DNA of 64,000 bases, taken from Stenopsyche tienmushanensis. Lineage: Eukaryota; Arthropoda; Insecta; Trichoptera; Stenopsychidae. Positions within the stretch are counted from its first letter, which is position 1, and every line of letters starts with the position of its first letter. Positions 14,501-22,605 of this stretch are shown here, piece by piece. The translations under genes and the position numbers were made by a program. The stretch spans positions 434,001-498,000 of the forward strand of contig WACJ01000216.1 of the NCBI GenBank assembly GCA_008973525.1, read 5' to 3'. The notes under the pieces were generated by a model. The model was not told where the DNA came from and searched no databases. It worked only from the letters and a program-made list of their open reading frames with translations.

Positions 14501-15974
14501 TTTGGTTTAATTTATTATTGGCTTTCATCTCGTACGCATAAAAATTGGCCGCTCAACATAAAACGTGCATGTATGTAAAAAAATGGAAATATTTCTGGAG
14601 CTTTCCATAAACATTTCAAATGTATGCAAAGTGCACATGCACAAATAGCAGAGTATTTATTTTGAGCGCCATACAAAATCCTAATGTTTGATTTAAATTG
14701 TAAAATGTAAAGCTTAAAATTGTAAATATAATTTATTGACAGTGCCGGATAAGGCTGTGTATAGATTATTTTAATTTATAGACAATGCTGCGTGTAGTTC
14801 TAGCGAGATATTTTAAAATGTGACATAACGTAAAAAATAACGCCAGATCAATTGCATCAAATTATACATTTTGTCGGCTGAAAATGAGTCGCTTTAAGAT
14901 TTATGATATTTAAATTGGTATGCTAATGTTATTCGTCGTTTGAAATGTATGGGTATTTTGTTTTTGTTGAAATTTTTAAATATAATCAGTTGAACAACAT
15001 TTGCCTTGTATCAAATTAACAATAACTATGTCAACATTTATAAAACTTGTACTTGCGCTAGTTTGATACTGCATGATCTCGGTTCTGCATTGAGACACAG
15101 AGTAATTTGTTTCATAATTTGACTACAACTGTTGTGCAATTAATGATCTGTTTTAATGATTCACGTCTGTCGGATGTTACATCACGAAGGAGGTACCTGT
15201 TCGAGGCTGAGATGAGTGGGAGCGGACGACGAGAGTCTGGCCGCTGCAACGTGTCGGTGCCTGGGAGCCCCGGCGGGTATCGGCGGCAGCACCTGTCTGG
15301 TGGTCGACTGACATAAGAAGTTCCTGGAGGGCCATGCTCGGGGAGCCGTGCTGACTGCTGTGCAAGCTGCTCGGCTGGCTGCTGTGTCCGCTGCCCGGCG
15401 AGAAAGCTCCCACCCTGTGCCGATCGAACGGCTCGAGGGGACTCGACAGATCGCAGCTGGTCTGCGAGGCTCCGTAGAGAATCGGGGACGGCTGCGTCGC
15501 CGTCGGGGGATCGATCTGAAGAGACGGGGCCATCGAACGGACCGTCTGAGCCATAGTGTCCCCGATCTGAAGATAGTAGTTGGTGTCCTCGGGCAGGACG
15601 AGATCGTCAAAGTTGAGGTCCACGAGCAGGGTGTCGTCGTTGGCGTTCAGCTCGGCGAGGGTCGGACCCTGGATGAGGTCGGCCTTGTCCACCTGGAATA
15701 TGTCGTCGTCGTCCATCTTGAAGGTCTCGCATTTGGTGTCGTCGCCGAACCTGCCGTAGAGGGAGGTCTGGTTGAAGCTGTGGTACAGCGGAGGGAGGTC
15801 CTCCTGGCTGAGCTCGAGGTCGAAGTCGAACTCGCGAGACGGGCACAGGTCGGGGGCGCGCCGCGACGGTATCGGAACCGAGGCGCTGAGGCCGCAGCCT
15901 TCGACGTTCGGCTCGCGCTTCACCTCGGCCATCGGCTCCGGGAAGAAGTCGTTCCCGTAGGCCGGCTCGGCCAT
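2508..15974 (-). CDS. REPTOR: REPTOR / CREBRF-family bZIP transcription factor
   Basis: Orthologue of vertebrate CREBRF and fly REPTOR, the bZIP factor that drives much of the transcriptional response when TORC1 is off. Minus-strand coding exons: 15974-15197, 7963-7783, 7065-6852, 6771-6521, 6115-5999 and 2602-2508 (stop TAA). From the second exon on, all phases agree (0,1,2,1,1, end). Family landmarks are [15 protein letters not shown] at the start of exon 2, an acidic DEDSDEDSD stretch, [16 protein letters not shown] in exon 3, and the basic region with [20 protein letters not shown] in exon 4. The C-terminal [14 protein letters not shown] in the last exon matches the CREBRF tail. Exon 1 ends in phase 1 but exon 2 needs phase 0, so a linking exon in the 7.2 kb intron is missing from this model. 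The introns hold a mariner, two older mariners and other repeats. The C-terminal exons are secure; the first junction is not. Confidence 0.93.
2765..4226 (-). mobile_element. Decayed mariner-type transposon with terminal inverted repeats
   Basis: The ends are inverted copies of a GATTGTCyCGT-type terminus flanked by TA on both sides (2763-2764 and 4227-4228). On the minus strand, 4061-3876 translates to a mariner transposase N-terminus (helix-turn-helix with [20 protein letters not shown]). The next piece, near 3850-3770, reads [16 protein letters not shown] and is interrupted by a stop. The left half (about 2985-3475) holds unrelated sequence of unknown origin, probably an insertion. The element lies in the last REPTOR intron and is dead. 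Confidence 0.65.
4300..4545 (+). repeat. Dispersed repeat family R1, copy A
   Basis: About 245 bp closely resembling 17545-17835, the reverse complement of 36590-36875, and a short piece at 51110-51170. The copies share a start around GAAATTGTTAGCTAAA, a central GTGTAATATATAA block and an end around GTTTCACTTTTC followed by GACGTTCA. No coding capacity is evident. It lies in the last REPTOR intron, just upstream of the mariner. Confidence 0.7.
4606..5889 (+). mobile_element. Nearly intact mariner transposon, 1284 bp
   Basis: The terminal inverted repeats begin TTGGGTTGGTGCAAAAGTTA and match over about 32 bp with a single mismatch. TA duplications flank both ends (4604-4605 and 5890-5891), the normal mariner target. 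It contains one transposase gene with a single frameshift. It sits in the last REPTOR intron, opposite to that gene. The well-preserved ends and nearly open gene suggest recent insertion; an active copy elsewhere in the genome is inferred, not shown. Confidence 0.95.
4787..5814 (+). pseudogene. Mariner transposase, DD34D, one frameshift
   Basis: The product would cut and paste the surrounding element. The N-terminal part (4787 to about 5338) carries the paired helix-turn-helix DNA-binding region and the first catalytic Asp in [11 protein letters not shown] (Asp codon 5243-5245). The reading frame then changes at an 8-A run (5339-5346). The second part resumes with [11 protein letters not shown] and carries the second Asp in HHDNAR and the third in LAPSDFYLF, ending with stop at 5812-5814. 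Exactly 34 residues separate the last two Asps, the mariner signature. The break is a single-base length change in a homopolymer, so it may be a real mutation or a consensus error. No other stop interrupts the gene. Confidence 0.92.
5999..8000 (-). other. REPTOR: REPTOR exons 2-5 and their introns
   Basis: Compact part of REPTOR: exons 7963-7783, 7065-6852, 6771-6521 and 6115-5999 separated by introns of about 0.08 to 0.7 kb. Donors are GTACTG, GTAATG, GTATGT and GTAAGT, and acceptors end in AG after T-rich tracts. The introns hold nothing else that I recognise. Confidence 0.8.
8749..9520 (-). mobile_element. Internally deleted mariner remnant
   Basis: The left end GATTGTCCCGTTAGGAACG matches the terminus of the element at 2765-4226. 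Positions 9405-9515 repeat that element's right part (CGTTCTCCAGATGTTA and onward) almost base for base. On the minus strand near 9290-9240 the translation gives a mariner first-Asp motif, [13 protein letters not shown]. The transposase is broken by many stops, and the right terminal repeat is lost or mutated. It lies in the first REPTOR intron. Confidence 0.6.
10995..11960 (+). mobile_element. Non-LTR retrotransposon reverse-transcriptase fragment (RTE/BovB-like)
   Basis: Translation in shifting plus frames gives, in order: [14 protein letters not shown] (palm entry), a degraded [10 protein letters not shown] in place of the usual FxxAYDSIDR motif, [19 protein letters not shown], the catalytic box as FSDDI (the usual FADDI/YADD), [20 protein letters not shown], and thumb-like [21 protein letters not shown] segment between the first two motifs is deleted and two frame changes follow, near 11100 and 11610. 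There is no endonuclease domain and no clear tail. It is a dead 5'-truncated copy in the first REPTOR intron. Confidence 0.8.
12350..12830 (-). mobile_element. Tigger/pogo-like DNA transposon remnant
   Basis: It is bounded by imperfect inverted ends: GTCGACCTGCGGTAATCCGA at 12352 and, inverted, GACTTGTGGTAATCCGGC ending at 12829. On the minus strand within 12620-12402 the peptide [20 protein letters not shown] matches the DNA-binding region of pogo/Tigger/jerky transposases. Only this fragment of the gene survives. The same end motif and peptide recur at 28510-28753. Confidence 0.65.
12831..15196. other. REPTOR first intron, 5' portion
   Basis: AT-rich intron sequence with no convincing coding region or transposon. 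A short linking exon of REPTOR, with length of 2 modulo 3, should lie somewhere between 7964 and 15196 on the minus strand; I could not locate it. Confidence 0.4.
15197..15974 (-). CDS. REPTOR: REPTOR first coding exon
   Basis: It begins with ATG at 15974-15972 ([20 protein letters not shown]) and encodes an acidic, Ser/Pro-rich N-terminal region of about 259 residues, including a [17 protein letters not shown] patch and Ser/Gln-rich [19 protein letters not shown]. The frame stays open upstream to 16235, but that part is arginine/proline-rich without family resemblance and is probably 5' UTR. I place the 3' end at the strong donor ACAG|GTACCT (phase 1). It lies in a GC-rich island, and long open frames appear on the opposite strand here only because of base composition. 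Confidence 0.8.
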
Positions 15975-16360
15975 CGCGACTGTCTCCCTTCTGTTGCACA
16001 CTTTGTTTATGTCCGCGGGTACACAATAACAAGACAAAAAAAACAACACGACCTTGAGATCGGAAGGCGCGGGCGTCGCGGGTTCGCGTGCCAGGGGCTC
16101 GGGGCGTGGTCTCGAGCGGAAATCGCGAGGAGGGTTCTCGAGCGCTGGGCCTCCGGGGGCGACGGACGGCTGCGACAACGCGCGACGTAAACAATGGTCG
16201 CTGCACGTGTGACACACACGCACAGGCACACACACAGGCGCCCGAATGCGCGCGCAGCTCCCTCAACTGCGGCGCGCTACTAGACGAGGGGCGCCTTTAC
16301 CTATATCGACTCGGAACAACAAAAATACCCGTATGCGTCATTGACGCAATTCGCCAGAGA
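15975..16360 (-). promoter_or_regulatory. REPTOR 5' UTR and presumed promoter with bZIP palindrome
   Basis: GC-rich sequence runs from the ATG to about 16300, with a CA-rich patch near 16208-16242, then drops to AT-rich DNA. Just upstream lies TGCGTCATTGACGCA (16334-16348), a perfect inverted repeat of TGCGTCA around one base. Each arm resembles a CREB/ATF/XBP1-class bZIP half site. I saw no clear TATA box. The transcription start is inferred to lie near the edge of the GC-rich block. Confidence 0.5.
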
Positions 16361-16534
16361 GGTTCACAACCTGCTCACGAGCTCTGGTAAATCCAGCGAA
16401 CATCACTCCGGACTTACGAACATCACTCTTTTTCCGATACTTAAATATCGCAAACATTTTCTCTATTCCTTCAGCCATAGCATTTTATAATACGCGAATC
16501 CCTTTTGTGACCATGCTTAATTATTTCCAAAATA

Positions 16535-17150
16535 CTTTGGGTTACGAGTTTAATTCGTTCCGGAAGGTAGCTCGTAAGCCGAAAAACTCTTGACCCGAAA
16601 CAAGACTTTCCATAAAAAAAATAATGGAAATGCAATTAATTCATTCCGGACCTCCAAAAATATTACTTTAATACCTATAATAATGATAATATAAGTATAA
16701 AAGATTAAAACAATAATTTATTCATGGTACTTCATAGCATGTCGGAGGTGGTTGGAAGATTAGTCGCTTTTGCTGTCTCCCTCTATCAGCTGTATCTTGG
16801 GAGAACTGTCAACAAATTCACTCTCGCAATCACTGACTTTTACTTTTTTAGATGATTTTGGCTCACTTTCTTCACTATCTTTAACTTTTTCCCTTAAAGA
16901 ATTTTTCAATTGCTGAAATGAGCCATGGCAACATCGTTAAAAAAATAAACAGCCCTAATAGCTGCTGCTTTATCTAAATGATAATTTTCCAAGAAAGTTT
17001 GTAACTTTAACCAGATTGAAGTATGAGCTCTAATCTCGGCTGTCGACAGTTTCTTTTTCTCTCTCTTTTCCCCACTCTCGACAGAGCCTCCTTCAATTGA
17101 CGGATATTATTGTTTGTCAATTTATTGCCGCTAAATTTTGTTCAGAATCA
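16535..17150 (-). mobile_element. DNA transposon remnant, possibly Tigger/pogo
   Basis: The left part reads as a transposon-like terminus (GTTACGAGTTTAATTCGTTC, then CCATAAAAAAAATAATGGAA and ATTCATTCCGGACC). On the minus strand around 17110-16910 a decayed reading gives HLDKAAAIRAVYFFNDVA, resembling the C-terminal region of Tigger-class transposases, followed by a charged Lys/Ser/Glu stretch. Stops and frame changes abound and no matching right end was found. The class assignment is tentative. Confidence 0.4.
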
Positions 17151-17544
17151 GAATCATCTTATAACTCAACACTATTGTGGCAACCAAAAGTTTCACGGCA
17201 GTTAATATCGATTATTTGATATACGATCGTATTTTAGCAAAAATAATAAATGAAATATATGTTTATGATTGCAAAACAAATATTTGGATAATTTCAACCA
17301 AATGTAAAATAATGTATTGGAATCAATTGTTTTCAAGTCTTAGCTAAATAAGATACCACAGTAAGTACATTTCAAATAAAAATATATTTACAAATAAAAC
17401 TTGTCAGTTATGATAATATTATATTAAGTTACTTCTTGATTCCTTATTATATATCAAAATAACCTAGATCTAAAAAAATGAAATGCGTGAGATTCTAGCA
17501 CAGTAGAAATAAAACTTTATAGCACATAGGAAATGTATGCATTA

Positions 17545-17835
17545 CGTTTTTTTCATCTGTTAATGAAAATTATTAGCTGACGTATGTGGCTCTGTGTTGT
17601 GTAATATATAACAAAATAGGCTCGCTACTGGTGTAGTGATTGATTTATGCTACATGTAGATACATACATATAGTAAAGGACGACGCAGTGCATGCACGTA
17701 GAGTCTATATGATGTATGTAACGGACCCGGTTACACTACAAATGATTCTCGCTTTCTTACCCACCATCAACAAACTGTCGCTTGGAGTTTCACTTTGCCT
17801 GACATTCAAGCCAATTTTTTCCTACCACAACAAGT
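17545..17835 (+). repeat. Dispersed repeat family R1, copy B
   Basis: Same family as 4300-4545 and 36590-36875. It shares the start (AATTATTAGCTGACG), the GTGTAATATATAACAAAATA block, the GATGTATG region and the terminal GGAGTTTCACTTTGCCTGAC. It lies between the REPTOR promoter and the 18.4 kb GC-rich island. Confidence 0.7.
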
Positions 17836-18369
17836 GAAATTTCAAAAATATTGAGATTTGGTTGTTTATGAATAACAACAAGCATTAGAATATTATTATA
17901 AAATAATGATGATTCATTATTTTATTTTTAAATATCCCTATTCAAATAATTTTACCCTATTTAACCACATGTAAAAGACAATGGAAATTAACCTAAAGAA
18001 TATTTTATCAATAAAAAAAATTTCAATGAAAATAAATGCTCAGCTTTTCTAAAAATCAGCTTATCACAAATCAACTAAATTTAATTGATTTGCATAATTT
18101 AATTAAATGATATACAGTAGATGAAATAAAGCCATGATAGTTTCAACCAATAACATAGAAATCTGATGAGGTAGTATACAATCTTATTTTCAACATATAA
18201 GGATATTAAATAGACAATATCATTGCACAATGTTTTGATTTAAATGCAATTTGTAAGCAATTTATATAATAGAAATTAAACAACGAACAAAGCATTCAAT
18301 TTTGCCTTATTCGTATTAGATAAAAAATGCTTATCGTCAAAGTTATTAATTAAGTTTTTTAGTACAAGA

Positions 18370-18615
18370 CACCGCGCTCGGAAGTTTGAGAAGCAACAAG
18401 GAACAAAGTGAAAATATGGCCGAAATGACTCTCACAATAATGTCAAAACATTGGCAGCGCGGAGTGGGGGTTTGTTTGTAGCGATTTGTGGGGCCCGCGG
18501 GGAAGCGAGGAACGAAAGGGAGCTCGGAGGCCGCGAGGGTATTGCTTTGTTAGGCGGGATTAGCGAACGCGCACGCCAACCAAAATAAAGCGCGTTCGTA
18601 AAGTTACGTCATACG
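18370..18615. promoter_or_regulatory. Isolated GC-rich island, possible promoter or non-coding first exon
   Basis: About 245 bp of distinctly GC/CpG-rich DNA (for example GGGGCCCGCGGGGAAGCGAG) inside very AT-rich sequence. It ends with TTACGTCAT at 18604-18612, an ATF/CREB-like site. No long open frame fits. In this window GC-rich islands otherwise mark 5' ends (REPTOR, the transporter, RCAN), so an alternative 5' end for REPTOR (minus strand) or a separate transcript is possible. Nothing here proves transcription. Confidence 0.4.
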
Positions 18616-20610
18616 CTATTGTTTTTAAAATGTACGTATTGATCTGTTTAGATTTTGTGCTCAAATGCCAACTTCATATTTTCATACATGCAACAATGAA
18701 CGCACGAAACGTCTGTAAATCGACCGAAATACAAATTCATTTGTTTAATTTCAATGAAAAAGTGTATTTTTTTTTGAATAAATGTATTTTAATTTATATT
18801 TAGCACTAAAAATACATCCAATTATTTTAACATCAATTCAAATTTGTTGCAATGCTATATTTTGATATTTAAATTTTAAATAAATTCTTGAAAAAATATA
18901 TTATTATTTTTAAATCCATTAAAATAATTTAATATTTCAATATGTCTATTTTGGCGGAACTGGAAATGAAATATTGATTTTAAATGTCTTATGATTATGT
19001 CAATTATTTTTAATCGACTCATTTACAAGTTTTTTGTTTATAATATTTGTATTATGAAATATACAAAAACATTAAAAAATATTCATTTGCTGTGCGGTGC
19101 AAAGCCACCCCATATAGCGTCTATATGTCGACGCTATCTATGTTCCAGTATACATTATTGATTGTCTATTGCCATTACATAATCAACTACCGCCAAAGGC
19201 AAACTATTCAAATATGTCAAATGTATCATTTGTATATTGCCTGAAATTAATATTAATTTTACAAGTATACTTATTATTAGAATTAAAAATAAACATCAGA
19301 GAAATAGTAAATATTTGTTTTTATATTTGTAATACAAGCGTTTTGCTTTTATATTGATGGATTTAAATATAACCTGTTTCAACTGGGAAAGCTTTGAACA
19401 AAACAAGGAAAGGGGTCTGCGAATCCGAAACATATTAAAACCGGTTTTTCGGTTAATTCACGCTGGGTCTTGCAGTGATATTAAACCAGACCGTTGCTAG
19501 AATTGAAGACTTGAATCAATATGTTGATATTCGTGTTAGTATTAATTCTTTTCACTCACATTTTATTTTTAGGTTATGGATCTTAGTTAATTTCACGCGT
19601 TTTTCAGGTTTCATACTCAAAATTTAAAATGAAATAATGATATAAAAAATTATAATGAATAGAACGCAATACATAATATATGCACGAGTTTAAGATTTTG
19701 GCGTCATAATGTCAAAATAAGAGTTGAAGTCGAAACCCATTTGGCAACATAATGTAATTGTATTTTCTTGTATAACTTTTTACAAGGAAAGTTTTCAATA
19801 ATTCCAATTGCAAATATTTCTATTAAATCAATACAATAGTTCAAATATTTGAACGGATATTTATGAAGCACCTAACACATTTGTTTATAAAAAACTATTT
19901 ATTTGTTTTTAATATTGTAATAATCAAAGGAAAAATTAACATAATCAAAGTTTCATTGGAGAAGGAAGAAATTTTGGCACATTGTAATACACTGACTCCA
20001 TTAATAGAACAACATATGGAAATCTAGTCATGAGCCATCTACGTCTGAATGGATCATAAAACATGTAAAAATAACTTGTATGATTCGTTTTAATAGTGAC
20101 ATTGAATGACAAAAAAAATTGAAAATTCGATGATACTCCATCATCAGTGCAAAAAAATTAAATATAATCATTTTTGCCTAAAAAATGTGCAGAGCAGTAC
20201 AAAAAATTGTCGAACATTCAATAAAATTCAATGTGTTAAGAATATGAAATCATTCTTGGGAAATAATAATTATACAGACATACAAATATTATTGCAACGA
20301 GGCAAACGAAGAATTCGTAGAAGGCTAATAGGAGGAAGTATGAAAATCGGAAAAATTAATTAAAAACCACGCAGCATTGAAATATGAGTTCGCCAGACCA
20401 AGTGTTACTAAATTTAATCCACAGTCAATTATTTCGGTTTCAATTAGCATCGTAGAAAAATTAATTTAATTTACAATTTCGTTGATCCAAATTACAATCG
20501 TTGATTCCAAGTTCACTAGCTAAGAGTAGGATCTTTAAAACACTACAAATTGTCTTAGTATCTAACTTACGTTATATATCGCCTATATATCAATATACAG
20601 CGATATATCG
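18616..20610. other. Intergenic AT-rich sequence
   Basis: No gene or recognisable transposon was found. The small open frames near 19047-19357 and 20106-20363 are AT-rich and resemble nothing known to me. Confidence 0.4.
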
Positions 20611-20618
20611 CCGTTGCG

Positions 20619-21541
20619 CAAAGTGCTAATGATTAGGGAATCCAACCCCGAGCCAGAATTTCGATCCTGTGATTTCGGGGTTCGGGATCGAGATTTTCAA
20701 TAGCTTAAGAAATTACATTAATAAATTTGATCAAAAATTACTAATAAGTCCATTTGTAAAAAATGTAAAAAATAATCTGAAGGCGAAAGAATTTTATTTA
20801 TTTAAGAAAAGATAAAAATACAAATAAAAAATCGATAAATTAAATAATAAAAAATTCAAATATTATTTTGAAAATATGCCCGAAGCAACATTAAACATCG
20901 AGTGTTTCGTCTGGACCTGATTTTGGAGCACACACTCGTTGGAAGTATCGTCATCAGATATTTAAATGCAAATTCGAATTGATGACCGTGTAAATCCCCA
21001 TTTTCGTATAACACCATCGATGTGACTGATAAAATTCCTTTCTGCTGAGACATCGACTAAAACTCGCAAAATTCCCGATTACCCAACAAATAATTTATTT
21101 CTGTCGCTGCAGATGAATACTTATATACTATAATACTTTGATGTGATTCGTAATGATATTACGGAAGAATACAAACATTCTGAATCCCGTATCTATTATA
21201 TTTCATATCGATATTCTCATTATTAGAGTCGAGGTGTAGTAAATACATCACCGGTAGGGAAAGGTTAATATAACAATTTGAAAAGCATATATGTATACAT
21301 AGATTAGACAGTTACTGCTCCTAGTCGTCGCCTAAGCTCGCCAATTAGTAGTTATGCCACTATTTTTAAGCGTCCAGATTTCGGCGGAAAAGTCTCAATT
21401 TAGTAACCTTCATCGTGCTGGTGAAGCATACGATTTCTGCTAGATAAAAATTTAAATCCCGAATTTTTACGGGACTGCGTTTACTAATCCCGGGATTCAT
21501 GAGCACCTAAAATTGCCCGGAATCCCATTATCAATGCCTTG
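20619..21541 (-). mobile_element. hAT-like element, family H1, copy 1 with both ends
   Basis: Ends: CAAAGTGCTAATGATTAGGG at 20619 and, inverted, CAAGGCATTGATAATGGGAT ending at 21541. They are imperfect inverted repeats with the CA(A/G) start common in hAT elements. On the minus strand, 21053-20865 encodes a piece of a hAT C-terminal dimerisation region (EFAFKYLMTI, then LLRAYFQNN) with a small internal deletion. I saw no matching 8-bp flanks. It is non-autonomous, and related copies lie at 30566-31340 and 39360-39857. Confidence 0.65.
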
Positions 21542-22450
21542 GGAGCATTACCAGATAACTCTCAATATGAATAATGAATATATTTTTAAGGAGTGAGTAG
21601 AAAGATCTTAACTAATATGATCGACTAAATAGGGAATGAAGTGTCGCAAAAATAGATTCAAAGGCAATATATATTATATAGACGAGAAGAATGCAACCCC
21701 TTCCTATGAATGGATATTGAAGAGAGCCTAGTTTTGCAGTGGACTATTTGTGGTTGCACTATGATGATGATTATAATATAAGTTTTTAAATATCATAAGA
21801 CTAGAATGTTGGAGTGTTACATTAAACGATCATTCTTCTTGCTTACAAATATGGTTTGATATGTTTATTAAATGTTTCTCAAGCGTTTACAGATCGCGTT
21901 AAATTGATTCGGTATTCTTCGCTTAGGTACAGATTTTTCGTTTGGCACTCAAAGGCTTAAGAATGGAGCTTTGTCTTCAAAGCCGTTAATTTAATAATCC
22001 GAGTCCAAATTGTTTGATGTATCAATTGATATCGACTGATCTTTAGTCGAAAGATTTGTTTGAACATCAAAAAACAATCGATTTCGGATATACTGCACGC
22101 GTATTGAAAGGATTAATGGCCTATGCTATGCGGAAAATTCTGCTCTTTCCTTTTCTGATAAATTTGCCACTTTAAGCATGCCAACAATCATAATTGGATG
22201 ATGAATGGATACTGATATGTTGCGCTGGGTTTCACTTCACTTGTCCAGGTGAAAAAAAAATAGCTTGTTAAGTGGCACGTCTGAGCAAGAACTGCCAATG
22301 GTGCTAGCAATTGTGGTGGTACAAAGGGTGATTAGCCCGCTTATCTTCCTCGGCTTCACTCTCAAATATCCACGATATATTGACGACAAATCGATACGAG
22401 ATATGGCAAAGCCCCCGCTCTGACAAACTCTGATATGGACCATCATTTTG
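21542..22450. other. Intergenic sequence upstream of the SLC22 gene
   Basis: AT-rich, with no supported gene. The short minus open frame at 22237-22446 is unremarkable. Confidence 0.4.
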
Positions 22451-22454
22451 AATT

Positions 22455-22605
22455 GTTCAGGTTACTTTTCGCAACGGCGGGCATTCACGCCGCGCCAAGC
22501 GGCCAGTCAGTACGCGTGCCGCGATCCCAGCAAATACTCGAAAAACTTTAAAAATATACTTTGTGAGAGTTCAGTAACACGAGGCGAATCTCATAAGCGG
22601 CCAGG
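22455..22605 (+). promoter_or_regulatory. 5' UTR/promoter of the SLC22 transporter
   Basis: GC-rich block immediately before the ATG at 22606. TCAGT at 22507-22511 matches the arthropod initiator consensus and would give a leader of about 95-100 nt. There is no evident TATA box. The start itself is inferred from this motif only. Confidence 0.45.

Noticed and set aside
15348..16190. 280-codon plus-strand open frame opposite REPTOR exon 1
   Set aside because: It is the antisense of a GC-rich coding exon, is rich in Arg/Gly/Val and resembles no family; open frames on both strands are expected here.
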